From an uncultured Alphaproteobacteria bacterium (lineage in GTDB: Bacteria; Pseudomonadota; Alphaproteobacteria; RF32; CAG-239), in NCBI GenBank assembly GCA_934254925.1, contig CAKQMD010000015.1:1-38489 (forward strand): a DNA stretch of 38,489 bases. The letters are read 5' to 3'. The number at the start of each line of letters is the position of its first letter. The first letter of the stretch is position 1. Of this stretch, positions 7,878 to 16,168 are shown one piece after another. The notes beneath the pieces are model-generated. The model worked only from the letters and a program-made list of their open reading frames with translations. It made no database searches and had not been told where the DNA came from. Both the position numbers and the translations under genes were made by a program.

Positions 7878-8564
7878 ATGAAAAAACTTTTTTTTATGTT
7901 AACGGCGGGATTTTTTTGTTTCACTCGTCCCATACAAGCGGCGACCGACGCCGCTTGTACCCGACTGACCGAACAGCCGCGGATCAACTTTTATTCGTCA
8001 TACGGCAAACTGGCCTATGACTTCAAACAAGACCAAGCCGCCGTCACCCGAATTGCCCGCCGCTTTGGCATCATTGAGCGCGGCTTGTTCGCCTCCGGTC
8101 TGGCCGTCGTCAACGTCAAATGGGAAATCTCCGTCAACACCCTGAGCAACATCATGAACAACGACGACTTTTGCGTTGCGCCCAGCAATATCGACATTTT
8201 CATCGGTTACTCAGACCCTGTCATTTACATTGCCGACAACCTCAAGTCCGGCAGCTGCGAATACAACGTCGTCCTGCGCCATGAACAAACCCATCAGCAA
8301 ATCAACAAAACGGCACTGGACTATTTTTTGCCGCGCTTCAAAAAGCAAATCCGGGAAATCATTGCCCAAACCCCGCCGCTTCAAGTAACACATATTGATG
8401 AAATCGACAACGCCACCGCCAAGCTGACCGCCGACTACAACCGGCAGATCGCCCCGCTGATCGAAGACTTCAAACGCCACCTGCTTCAAGAGCAAAGCAA
8501 GCTGGACAATCACACGAATTATGAATTTGAAAGCCGCCTCTGCCGCCCCGAAAATTCAGATTAA
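7878..8564 (+). CDS. Exported protein with HEXXH zinc-protease motif
   Basis: A predicted periplasmic protein of 228 residues. A signal peptide (MKKLFFMLTAGFFCFT... cleaved near IQAA) precedes a domain whose central feature is VVLRHEQTHQQIN, a perfect HEXXH zinc-metalloprotease motif. Cysteines flank it at DFCVAP and GSCEYN, with another in the C-terminal SRLCRP. This arrangement resembles secreted small zinc-dependent proteases of unknown substrate, but I cannot place the family with certainty. The third zinc ligand is not obvious. The ATG at 7878 gives a better signal peptide than the ATG at 7866 four codons earlier; neither has a strong ribosome site. The stop overlaps the HAD gene stop by 4 bases. 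Confidence 0.7.
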   Translation: MKKLFFMLTAGFFCFTRPIQAATDAACTRLTEQPRINFYSSYGKLAYDFKQDQAAVTRIARRFGIIERGLFASGLAVVNVKWEISVNTLSNIMNNDDFCVAPSNIDIFIGYSDPVIYIADNLKSGSCEYNVVLRHEQTHQQINKTALDYFLPRFKKQIREIIAQTPPLQVTHIDEIDNATAKLTADYNRQIAPLIEDFKRHLLQEQSKLDNHTNYEFESRLCRPENSD

Positions 8565-9226
8565 AAATTAGACGGCAGATTTTCCAGCAAACCGTCAATA
8601 CCTCGATAAGCAAGATCAATATAGTTTTTGTCTTTGGCGGAATTTTGATTGTAAAAAATGCGCACGGTCATCATGCCACTTTCCTTGGCAAATTCCAGAT
8701 TGGAGTAGCTGTCGTCGACAAAGATGCAGTCTTCGGGATTTTTGCCTATCTTTTCACAGAATTTCTTATAAACTTCCGCGCTTTCGTTTTTCTTGAAGAC
8801 GCCAAAATCCTCAACAGAATAAAACCGCCCTTTGAAAAATTCGTACAAACCGATTTTTTTCAATATTTTTTCGGCAACGCTGCGACTGCTGCTCGTAAAC
8901 ACATATTGCTCATAAGGCAGCCTTTTCAGCCTTTCCAACAAATTTTCATACGGCACGATCACGTCCACCGGCTTGCGGTCATGATAAGCGTGAAAAAGTT
9001 TTTCGGGATCAATACCGTATTCGTTGATAAAGATTTCACCGCCGTTGCGATATTTCTTGTAAGATTCTTTCACAATCTTTTTGGCCTCGGCGATGTCCAT
9101 TTTCAAACCCAAGTCTTTTACCAGGGCAACCGCCGTCGCTTCGTCCAGCATATCGGCAAATTCCGGTGTCTCGCGATACAAGGTGTTATCCAAGTCCCAT
9201 ACAATCACTTTTTTATCGGCAATCAC
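8561..9226 (-). CDS. HAD-superfamily hydrolase, probable pyrimidine 5'-nucleotidase type
   Basis: A 221-residue HAD phosphatase. The nucleophile motif is VWDLDNTLY (Asp11 and Asp13), followed by a helical cap region. Motif II is the FTSSSR segment, the lysine of motif III is in VFKKNESAEVY, and motif IV is CIFVDDSYSNLEFAKESG. The fold resembles SDT1/pyrimidine 5'-nucleotidase-like HADs that dephosphorylate nucleotides. The start is GTG at 9226: GGAG lies 7 bases before it, and the frame extends further upstream only to a TTG lacking a ribosome site. It converges with the HEXXH protein gene. Confidence 0.82.
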   Translation of the reverse strand: MIADKKVIVWDLDNTLYRETPEFADMLDEATAVALVKDLGLKMDIAEAKKIVKESYKKYRNGGEIFINEYGIDPEKLFHAYHDRKPVDVIVPYENLLERLKRLPYEQYVFTSSSRSVAEKILKKIGLYEFFKGRFYSVEDFGVFKKNESAEVYKKFCEKIGKNPEDCIFVDDSYSNLEFAKESGMMTVRIFYNQNSAKDKNYIDLAYRGIDGLLENLPSNF

Positions 9227-9316
9227 GCTTCTGCTCCATTTCAAACATTATCAAACCCAAGCATTATTACCTAAACAAATTGTCTCGTCAACCACCATTT
9301 TAAGCTCCCCGTCGTC

Positions 9317-9344
9317 TTGAAAGCCCGTTGAAGACGCTTATATT
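9317..9344 (+). promoter_or_regulatory. Candidate promoter of the Ala/Pro-rich exported protein gene
   Basis: TTGAAA (9317-9322), a 16-base spacer and TATATT (9339-9344) are followed about 44 bases later by the ATG at 9388, with AAGGAA as the ribosome site. It is a visual prediction only. Confidence 0.45.
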
Positions 9345-9387
9345 TCTATCGGATATAACGCTAACCCCAATCTTTAAGGAACAAATC

Positions 9388-9711
9388 ATGAAAAAAACAT
9401 CCGCACTTCTGACCTTTTCCGCCGCCCTGTTGCTGAGCGGCAGCGCTTTGGCTCAAAACGACAACGGCACCGCCGTCGGCAATCCCGATTCAGACAACGT
9501 TTTGGTTATTGAACAACAATACGAAGCCGTTGTCGTCCCTGCCGCAAACAACCAGGCGCCCGCTGCAGCTCCAAAAACGGATAAAGCGCCGGCCGTCTCA
9601 GCTCCTGCCGCTGCCCCGACCGCAGCTCCTTCAGCTGTCGAGGTTGACGAAACCCTGACACAAACGCCTGACGGCGTCGAATATGAAATGGATGCCGCTG
9701 AAAGCAACTAG
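9388..9711 (+). CDS. Exported Ala/Pro-rich low-complexity protein
   Basis: A 107-residue protein with a clear signal peptide (MKKTSALLTFSAALLLSGSA, then LAQ). The mature protein is mostly Ala, Pro, Val and Asn (APAAAPKTDKAPAVSAPAAA) with an acidic end (EYEMDAAESN). It looks like a disordered periplasmic or cell-wall-linker protein; no function can be assigned. The ATG at 9388 follows AAGGAACAAATC; an ATG at 9328 would place 20 extra residues before the signal peptide. The stop is 1 base from the stop of the leftward TolC-like gene. Confidence 0.7.
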   Translation: MKKTSALLTFSAALLLSGSALAQNDNGTAVGNPDSDNVLVIEQQYEAVVVPAANNQAPAAAPKTDKAPAVSAPAAAPTAAPSAVEVDETLTQTPDGVEYEMDAAESN

Positions 9712-9712
9712 A

Positions 9713-11497
9713 TTATTTCAAAAGACATTCCCGGTGATCCCGACGCAGCTGATTGCATAACGACAGCAGACCGCCTTTGGCTGACGTAATCGTCAGACGA
9801 TAATAAGACTCTCCGTTAACTCGGCTGCGCTCGATCCGGGGATCATATGCTTCCAATTGTTTATAGGCCGCTTTCAGACGTTTCCACTCTTCTTGCGCGT
9901 TTTTGCGATTTTTATAAGCCCCGAGCTGCATGGTTTTCATCTGCTCATAAGCGCTGCCGACATAAGGCGCAAAAGCGTCATCGGCCGACGTAACAGCCTT
10001 TTTCCCTTTGTTTTCGACCGCCGGACCTTCCACCACTTCTTCCAACCAATTGTTGCCGGCGGCCCAATGCTTTTCCCTTGCGGGAAGCTTACGCGCCGGC
10101 GCCGGACTGGCCGCCAGCATCTCCACCAGATCTTGGTTAAAGGCTTTGCGCAGGCTAAGCGTAATGTCTTTGATCGGCGCCTTCAACAATTGTTTGCTGA
10201 AAGGAGAAAAACCGGCGTAAAAATACAAAGAACGCAAAGCCACCGCCCGCTCGGAAGAAATTTGACTCAAGCGTGTCTCCAAGGCAAACAGTTTGATCTG
10301 CAGATCGAGAACTTCCAGTTTTGCCGCCTTAGACTGGCCGAAGCCCCTTTCCTTTTCCTTGATTTCCTTTTTCAGAGCCTTCACCTGCTTTTCTGTTTCC
10401 CGATAATCAAGATCCGCCAATTTGACGATGTTATACGCCACCTCGATCTGTGCAAAGATTGCCACGCCCAATTCGTCAAAGGCCTGTTTTTTCAACTGCT
10501 GCCGCTCTTTTTCCTTTTTGGCATGACGATAAGCGCCGACACTTTTCACCAAATCATTGGCAATTTCCAACGAACGCTTTTCCAAATTGTCGGCATAGAT
10601 CGGATCTTCAACATCAAAACCGTTCAGCTGCAGCCTTTCGACTTCCGGATAACGGCTGATGGCGTTTGAAATCACCGTGTCATAGTCATAGGACTGCACC
10701 GCCTCCTTGGCAATGGCAAACTCGTTGCGATTGCGGATCGCCGCCTCATAAAAGGTATTAAGGTTGTATTTCTTGTCAAAATCTTCCAGTTCATAGAAGC
10801 GGCGGCCTTCAAGATTCAAATCTTTGGCCGGGGCTTTCACCAACTCGGTATATTCGATCATGGTATAAGTCAATGCCGTTCTGAGCTCGCTGAGTTTCAA
10901 AACCGCCACTTCCAAACCCTTTTTATATTCGCGGTCCTCGACGCCGAGGTAGCCGTTTCGGGCGTCTTTGGCCGCCAATTCTTTGATGACCTTGTTTTCT
11001 TTGGCAATCAAACGATCAATTTCCTTAACCTTTTTATTGGCAAACAAACTGTCCTGATGCGAACGAATGGCAGCCAAGGCCAAATGCTGCGCCGACTTGA
11101 CGTAGAAGTTGTTTTCGGCGTATCCGGGCGTGTCGTTAAGGTTGGCAATGGCATAAATAACGGCAAAGTCCAGCACTCGCGCCGAATCATACAAAGGGCT
11201 TTCGTCGCCGGTTTTCACGTTCATCACGTTGCGGATAATGTCCTGCGGCGCCTGATTCGGATTCTGCGTAAAAATCTTTTTGGTCAAATTCTGGCTTGCC
11301 ACGTCAACGTTGTATTTTGCCGTCCGTGCCATCGAGGTATAAACGTCGACCTTACCCTTCACCGCTTCGGGATCCCCCGCAAACACCAGCTCCTTTGTCT
11401 CAAGCGGTTCTTTTTGCGTTGATTTCTCCACAGCGCAGGCTCCCGCCCCCAAGACCACAACCAAGCTGCAAATAAGTTTTGCCAAAGACTTTGCCAT
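9713..11497 (-). CDS. Probable lipoprotein, TolC-like helical region with C-terminal SPOR-like domain
   Basis: A 594-residue exported protein. The N-terminus is a signal peptide ending LGAGAC (Cys21), so it is probably a lipoprotein, although the -3 residue is not classic. Residues about 45-480 are mainly helical with long charged coiled-coil stretches (for example KQVKALKKEIKEKERGFG) and two similar halves, resembling TolC-type outer-membrane efflux proteins. The last ~80 residues (MKTMQLGAYKNRKNAQEEWKRL...YYRLTI) match a SPOR peptidoglycan-binding domain. A TolC-like protein with a SPOR tail is unusual; it could be an envelope-division or efflux component. A GGGAG site lies 8 bases before the ATG. 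There is no inner-membrane partner gene nearby. Confidence 0.72.
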   Translation of the reverse strand: MAKSLAKLICSLVVVLGAGACAVEKSTQKEPLETKELVFAGDPEAVKGKVDVYTSMARTAKYNVDVASQNLTKKIFTQNPNQAPQDIIRNVMNVKTGDESPLYDSARVLDFAVIYAIANLNDTPGYAENNFYVKSAQHLALAAIRSHQDSLFANKKVKEIDRLIAKENKVIKELAAKDARNGYLGVEDREYKKGLEVAVLKLSELRTALTYTMIEYTELVKAPAKDLNLEGRRFYELEDFDKKYNLNTFYEAAIRNRNEFAIAKEAVQSYDYDTVISNAISRYPEVERLQLNGFDVEDPIYADNLEKRSLEIANDLVKSVGAYRHAKKEKERQQLKKQAFDELGVAIFAQIEVAYNIVKLADLDYRETEKQVKALKKEIKEKERGFGQSKAAKLEVLDLQIKLFALETRLSQISSERAVALRSLYFYAGFSPFSKQLLKAPIKDITLSLRKAFNQDLVEMLAASPAPARKLPAREKHWAAGNNWLEEVVEGPAVENKGKKAVTSADDAFAPYVGSAYEQMKTMQLGAYKNRKNAQEEWKRLKAAYKQLEAYDPRIERSRVNGESYYRLTITSAKGGLLSLCNQLRRDHRECLLK

Positions 11498-11602
11498 AAA
11501 AGCGCTCCCGATGTAACAATATGTAACAAGAATTTAAAAGCTTTTTACCAAATTTTTTGCTATATGTAAATCAAATTTACCAACTAAATCAAAGGAAAAC
11601 TT

Positions 11603-12622
11603 ATGACCAATACTAAAGTTGCCGTTATCGGCGCCGGTATGATGGGCAAAAACCATCTTAAAACATACAAGTCTCTGCCCAACGTGGAGCTTGTCGGCGT
11701 TTATGATATTTTTCCCGATGCCTGTAAGTCCGCTGCCGAAAATTTCGGCATCAAGGCTTTTTCTTCATTGGAGGAAGTTGCCAAAAACGTGGATGCCGTC
11801 AGTGTCGTAACCACCTCGGTAACCCATGCGGAAGTCGGCGAGTTTTTCTTAAACAAAGGCATTCACTGCCTGATTGAAAAGCCCCTGGCCACAACGCAGG
11901 AAGAATGTGAGAGACTGATCTCCGCCGCGGCAAAAAACAATGTTGTTCTTTTGGTCGGCCACATTGAACAGTTTAACCCGGCGGTTGAGCAGATGCACAA
12001 GATTTTGTCCGACACTTCCAAGATTCGTTCGCTGACCGCGCAGAGAATGTCTGCCGCTTCCGGCCGCATTACCGACGTTGACGTTGCGATGGACCTGATG
12101 ATCCATGACATGGAAGTCATCATGTCTTTGGTGCAATGCCCGGTCAAAAACGTTCAGGCCGTTTCTGTCAAAACCGCCGAAAAACCGGAAGGCAAGGATT
12201 ACATCTCGGCTTTAGTCGAATTTGAAAACGGCGTCACCGCCAACCTGACTGCCAGCCGGATCACCCAGGCCCGTGTCCGGACCCTCTCCGTTACCACGGA
12301 CAGCAACTATATTGATATGGACTTCATCAACCAAAGCATCAACGTTCACACACAGGGACGCATGCCCTACGTCAACCAGGACGAAATCCCCGAATGGATG
12401 CATTACGGCCTGAAAGGCAGCGTCGAACAGTTGTTTATTCCGACCAACCAGCCCCTGCAGGCCGAGCTGACCCATTTTCTCAACTGCGTCAACGGCAAAG
12501 AAACCCCGAGAATCAGCGGTGAAAACGCCCTCAACGCCTTGCAGGTTATTTGGGAGATACAGCGCAAGCTGGGGTTTCTTGGCTCAGAACTTGATCAAAG
12601 CCTGACCATGGCTGCCGAATAA
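11603..12622 (+). CDS. Gfo/Idh/MocA-family NAD(P)-dependent oxidoreductase
   Basis: A 339-residue dehydrogenase. The Rossmann motif VAVIGAGMMGKNH is at residues 6-18 and the family motif IEKPLATT is near residue 91. The following segment, LLVGHIEQFNPAV, is typical of members that oxidise nucleotide sugars, such as the UDP-GlcNAc 3-dehydrogenase GnnA that acts before 2,3-diamino lipid A synthesis. That assignment is a suggestion only: the aminotransferase partner (gnnB) and lpx genes are not adjacent. The C-terminal alpha/beta domain has DLMIHDMEVIM. AAAGGAAAA precedes the ATG. truA follows after 7 bases, probably in one mRNA. Confidence 0.85.
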   Translation: MTNTKVAVIGAGMMGKNHLKTYKSLPNVELVGVYDIFPDACKSAAENFGIKAFSSLEEVAKNVDAVSVVTTSVTHAEVGEFFLNKGIHCLIEKPLATTQEECERLISAAAKNNVVLLVGHIEQFNPAVEQMHKILSDTSKIRSLTAQRMSAASGRITDVDVAMDLMIHDMEVIMSLVQCPVKNVQAVSVKTAEKPEGKDYISALVEFENGVTANLTASRITQARVRTLSVTTDSNYIDMDFINQSINVHTQGRMPYVNQDEIPEWMHYGLKGSVEQLFIPTNQPLQAELTHFLNCVNGKETPRISGENALNALQVIWEIQRKLGFLGSELDQSLTMAAE

Positions 12623-12629
12623 ACCGATT

Positions 12630-13373
12630 ATGCCGCGCTTTAAAGCCACGATCGAATATGACGGGACAGCCCTGCTCGGTTGGCAAAAACAATTGGACGG
12701 TCCCTCGGTCCAACAATATCTGGAAAACGCTCTTCTGACCTTGTGCGGTACGCCGCATGAGGTCTTTTCCGCCGGACGGACGGATGCCGGCGTACATGCC
12801 AGCGGCCAAGTCATTCATTTTGATCTTGAAAAGGAACTTCCTCTTTTTCGGATTCGCGAAGCCTTAAACGCCCTGTTGCGCGATCAGGAGGCCCCTGTCG
12901 CCGTCTTGGACGTTGAAGCCGTTTCCGATGACTTTCATGCCCGCTTCTCCGCCCGCGGAAGAGCCTATCTGTATAAAATTCTCAATCGCCGCGCTCCGGC
13001 GATTCTTGAAAAAAACCGCGTTTGGTGGGTCCCCGTTCCGTTGGACGTCGAAGCCATGCGCCAAGGAGCGCGTCATCTTCTCGGTCATCATGATTTCAGC
13101 TCCTTCCGCGCCGCTGCCTGCCAGGCCAAATCGCCGCTGAAAACGCTGGATCAACTGGAAATCAGCACCGACGGAGACCTGATTTTGTTTCATGTCGCCG
13201 CCCGTTCTTTTTTGCACCACCAGGTACGCAACATGGTAGGAACCTTGCGCCAAATCGGCGACGGCAGCCTCTCTCCCCAGGCGATTCCCGAAATTTTGGC
13301 GGCGCGCGACCGCAAAGCGGCCGGCCCGACGGCACCGGCCTGCGGTCTTTACCTGACCCAGGTCGTTTACTAA
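12630..13373 (+). CDS. truA: tRNA pseudouridine(38-40) synthase TruA
   Basis: TruA converts uridines 38-40 of the tRNA anticodon arm to pseudouridine. The catalytic Asp52 is in FSAGRTDAGVHASGQV. Other family blocks are YLYKILNRRAPAI, GHHDFSSFRA and FLHHQVRNMVGTLRQIGDG. The length (247 residues) is usual. It lies 7 bases after the Gfo/Idh gene and likely uses read-through translation, as no clear ribosome site is visible in the gap. Confidence 0.95.
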   Translation: MPRFKATIEYDGTALLGWQKQLDGPSVQQYLENALLTLCGTPHEVFSAGRTDAGVHASGQVIHFDLEKELPLFRIREALNALLRDQEAPVAVLDVEAVSDDFHARFSARGRAYLYKILNRRAPAILEKNRVWWVPVPLDVEAMRQGARHLLGHHDFSSFRAAACQAKSPLKTLDQLEISTDGDLILFHVAARSFLHHQVRNMVGTLRQIGDGSLSPQAIPEILAARDRKAAGPTAPACGLYLTQVVY

Positions 13374-13419
13374 ATTTCCCCAATCTTCTTTGCTCGCCGC
13401 TTCTGATTTGCGCTAATTA

Positions 13420-13531
13420 GTCCAATTCTGCAACAAAGCGGTCAATGGATATTATCCAAAATGCTGATAGGCTGAGGAAAAGTTTTGCAAGGCTTTTGAG
13501 CCGGTTTCTCGTTTCTTTTATAGTATATTCA
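13420..13531 (+). repeat. Flagellin upstream repeat, copy A (promoter block)
   Basis: This ~110-base block upstream of the broken flagellin gene is clearly homologous to 19811-19918 upstream of the intact one. Both share TCCAATTCTGC, ATAGGCTGAGGAAAA, TTGCAAG and TTTGAGCCGGTTTCTCGTTT in the same order. Homology is interrupted in the stretch between the -10 box and the start codon, where copy A has lost the AGGAG ribosome site, and resumes at the ATG. Confidence 0.85.
13496..13524 (+). promoter_or_regulatory. Sigma-70-like promoter of the flagellin pseudogene
   Basis: TTGAGC (13496-13501), a 17-base spacer and TATAGT (13519-13524). The same boxes and spacer occur in the intact copy, with TATACT as its -10. 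No sigma-28 motif, and no correctly spaced sigma-54 GG/GC pair, was seen. Confidence 0.6.
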
Positions 13532-13568
13532 TAGATTGTCATAAAACCATAAAATATTATGTAAAGAA

Positions 13569-13951
13569 ATGAGTAACAGTATCAGTTTAACCGCGTCAAT
13601 GCGATCAAATTTGCTGAGCCTGCAGAATATTGCGGGACAGGTTGACTTAACCCAAAATCGTCTCTCAACCGGATTGAAAGTTAATTCGGCGATTGACAAT
13701 CCGTCTTCTTATTACACCGCGGTTTCCTTGAGTAATCGTGCCAGCAATTTCTCTTCCCTCCTCGATTCTATGGCGTAGGGGATTCAAAACATCAAAACAG
13801 CGACAGCAGAATGGAAACGACACGATGGGCAACGGGTAATGCTGAAAATATTAACATAATCGACATAACAAATTATGACCATCAACAGCTGGCGGTCAAT
13901 TCCCTGTCCTTGGCCTCTCAGACCAGCCAGTCAATTCTCAAACTCTTCTAA
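13569..13951 (+). pseudogene. Flagellin pseudogene, centre deleted
   Basis: The first 69 codons match the N-terminus of the flagellin at 19937 almost residue for residue (SLTASMRSNLLSLQN, NRLSTGLKVNSAIDNPSS). Codon 70, CAG in the intact gene, is TAG here (13776-13778). About 100 bases of unrelated or scrambled sequence follow. The last 22 codons of a flagellin (QQLAVNSLSLASQ...SILKLF and stop) then resume at 13883 in a different frame. About 500 internal codons are missing. The promoter block is kept but the ribosome site is degraded. Its final 21 bases overlap the 3' end of recX on the other strand. Confidence 0.9.
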
Positions 13952-14482
13952 ATCAAGGCCCAAAACTTCAACGACAACGTCGTAATCAAAACCGGCGCGC
14001 ACCAAAATTCCCATATCCTTGGTCCGATTTTCGCGTCGCGCGTCTTCATCCTGACGATAAGGACCGATTCGTCTCTTTTGGGCCAAACGCAAAGCCGCCT
14101 CTTTAGGATCATATTCTTCTTCGGCCAGATAAGCGTCCAGCTGATTTTCGTCAACGCCTTTTTCCTTGAGTTTGCCCTTAATATAGCGCGGCGATTTCCC
14201 CGCCGCCAAATAACCCCGGATTTTGATTTCACTGTAGCGTTCGTCGTTAAGATAACCATAACTTTCAAACTCCAGCAAAACCTCCTCGATCCATTCTCCG
14301 GCCTCGGCGCGGTTAAATTCGGGATGCAGATAAGCATAATCATTGACCCGTTTCTGTAACACCTTGCGCAGATTCGCCACTGAAGATTCAAAACGTTTCA
14401 AATAATATAACCCGATGTTTTTTAACCGCGTTTTGGTAATTTTGCGCAACGTTTTTTTCTTTGTTCTCTGCTCTTCTGCCAC
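13931..14482 (-). CDS. recX: Regulatory protein RecX
   Basis: RecX binds and modulates RecA filaments. The 183-residue protein has the tandem three-helix repeats of the family (ESYGYLNDERYSEIKIRGYL, KSPRYIKGKLKEKGVDENQL) and a C-terminal repeat ending ILVRAGFDYDVVVEVLGLD. The start is GTG at 14482 with GAGG upstream. Its last seven codons, including the stop, are read from the antisense of the flagellin pseudogene tail, so the C-terminus was probably set by that junction. recA is not adjacent in this window. Confidence 0.85.
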   Translation of the reverse strand: MAEEQRTKKKTLRKITKTRLKNIGLYYLKRFESSVANLRKVLQKRVNDYAYLHPEFNRAEAGEWIEEVLLEFESYGYLNDERYSEIKIRGYLAAGKSPRYIKGKLKEKGVDENQLDAYLAEEEYDPKEAALRLAQKRRIGPYRQDEDARRENRTKDMGILVRAGFDYDVVVEVLGLDLEEFEN

Positions 14483-14528
14483 TTGAAAAATCCCTCAAAT
14501 AAGATTATAACCGTGTTAATGGGATTAT

Positions 14529-15461
14529 ATGAAGGAAATGACCGTGAATAAAGAAAATTTTGACAATTGTGTATCTTTTCACATTAAAAACGGCGCTTTT
14601 ATGGGGCGTCTGGTTCGCCTGGACAACGTTTTAAACACCATCCTGGACAAACACGCCTATCCGCGTCCGGTTTCGGCCGTGTTGGCCGAGACAACCGTTT
14701 TGGCGGTCATGCTCTCCAGCACCATCAAATACGAAGGCTTGTTTACCCTGCAGATTCAGTCAAACGGACCGGTTTCTCTGGTTGTGGTTGATGTCAAATC
14801 GACGGGAGAAGTCCGCGCCTATGCCAAATATGACGTTCAACATCTTGAACATGCTCAAAACCTGCGCAAAACCAGCGGCGAGATAGAAGCAGCGCCTCAT
14901 CTCCTCGGCGAGGGCGTTCTGGCTTTTACGGTAGATCAAGGACCGGAAACGGAACTTTATCAGGGCATTGTCGAACTCAAAGGTAAAACCTTGGCCGAAT
15001 GCGCCTTGCGCTATTTCAAACAATCCGAACAAATCGAGACGAAACTGCGTCTGTTTCTTGAACCGCCGGCCGGAGATTTCAAAAAATGGGCCGGTGCCGG
15101 AATCATGCTGCAAAAACTGCCCTTGAAAGGCGGCAGCGAAGTCAGCGACGAAGACGCGGCAGAGGCCTGGAACGAAGCCGGAATTTTCTTAGACAGCCTA
15201 ACGCCCGAAGAAGTCTTCAACGCTGACTTAAGTTCGGCAGAGCTTCTGCACCGCCTTTATCATTCAAGTCAATTACAGGTCAGCGCCTGCAAACCTTATC
15301 TTTTCGGTTGCCGCTGCAGCCGCGAAAAACTGCTGAACACACTGCGTTCCTTTTCCGAAGAGGAAATTTCCTCCCTGGCCGAACAGGGAAAGGTCAAAGT
15401 CACCTGCGACTTTTGCTCCGAGCAATATACCTTCGACAAGGGAGAACTCCTGCGACAATAG
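14529..15461 (+). CDS. hslO: Redox-regulated chaperone Hsp33
   Basis: Hsp33 is a cytoplasmic holdase activated when oxidation releases zinc from four C-terminal cysteines. Here they are CRC near residue 260 and CDFC about 30 residues later, the family zinc site. The N-terminal domain contains LAETTVLAVMLSSTIKYEG and GPVSLVVVDV. The length (310 residues or slightly less) is normal. The start is uncertain: ATG 14529 was kept, but ATG 14538 and GTG 14544 are also in frame, and the GTG has GGA about 7 bases upstream. Confidence 0.93.
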   Translation: MKEMTVNKENFDNCVSFHIKNGAFMGRLVRLDNVLNTILDKHAYPRPVSAVLAETTVLAVMLSSTIKYEGLFTLQIQSNGPVSLVVVDVKSTGEVRAYAKYDVQHLEHAQNLRKTSGEIEAAPHLLGEGVLAFTVDQGPETELYQGIVELKGKTLAECALRYFKQSEQIETKLRLFLEPPAGDFKKWAGAGIMLQKLPLKGGSEVSDEDAAEAWNEAGIFLDSLTPEEVFNADLSSAELLHRLYHSSQLQVSACKPYLFGCRCSREKLLNTLRSFSEEEISSLAEQGKVKVTCDFCSEQYTFDKGELLRQ

Positions 15462-15550
15462 GCGCGGCAAGGCTTTTGCCCTTATTAAGCATATTTTAAT
15501 CTATGGACTATATCCTGGGGGCAAAGCTAATCAGGAAATGGATAAAAAAG

Positions 15551-16168
15551 ATGAGCGTTTTAAAAAAAATTCTCCCGGCAATTCTTCTGCTTGCCTTTCT
15601 CGGCGCCTGCAGCGGTCTTCCCGGCGGCAACGGCGAAATCCAACGCTATGACGAACCGCGCTTTGCCGACTTTGCCCCCATCGGCTTAAAAGTCAGCCGA
15701 GTTGACGTCGTTTCAGAATTCACACCGACCTTTACTCGCCCCAATGTAGAACACCTTTTCCCGGTTTCTATAGAAAAAACGGCCCGTCTCTGGGCTAAAG
15801 ACCGTCTTTCAGCAGATGATTTTGCAAGTGACGCTGTGGCCGAATTCATTATCAAAGATGCCAGCGTCACCGAAGAAACCGAAAAATCCGAAAAACTTTT
15901 TTACAAAGACCGCATTGTCTACCGTGCAAACCTAAGCGTCATTTTGCGCATCACCGACCACAAGAACCAATCAAAAGCCCAAACGGAAATTGACGCCTGG
16001 CGGGAACTGATTATTCCTGCCGACACCGACATTGCCGAGAAAGAAAAATATTGGACCGGCATGGTCAACAAACTTTTTGATGAGTTCAACGCCAAGATGG
16101 AAAGCAACATCTACCAATACCTCAATCTCTACGTCGTCAACAACAGCGTCATCCAAAATTACGACTAA
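15551..16168 (+). CDS. Conserved alphaproteobacterial-type lipoprotein, unknown function
   Basis: A 205-residue predicted lipoprotein with signal MSVLKKILPAILLLAFLGAC and a canonical lipobox LGAC (Cys20). The mature part contains YRANLSVILRITD and a conserved-looking PNVEHLFPVSIEKTARLWAKD block, which resembles a hypothetical lipoprotein family of Rhodospirillales (recalled, not checked). The ATG at 15551 places the signal at the N-terminus; an ATG at 15503 would add 16 residues. The stop overlaps the leftward apaG stop by 4 bases (CTAA). The function is unknown. Confidence 0.75.
   Translation: MSVLKKILPAILLLAFLGACSGLPGGNGEIQRYDEPRFADFAPIGLKVSRVDVVSEFTPTFTRPNVEHLFPVSIEKTARLWAKDRLSADDFASDAVAEFIIKDASVTEETEKSEKLFYKDRIVYRANLSVILRITDHKNQSKAQTEIDAWRELIIPADTDIAEKEKYWTGMVNKLFDEFNAKMESNIYQYLNLYVVNNSVIQNYD

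Noticed and set aside
13470..13495. A sigma-54 promoter before the flagellin copies (GAGG...TTGCAAG)
   Set aside because: The GG to GC distance is 9 bases in both copies where 10 is required, while a well-spaced sigma-70-like pair follows.
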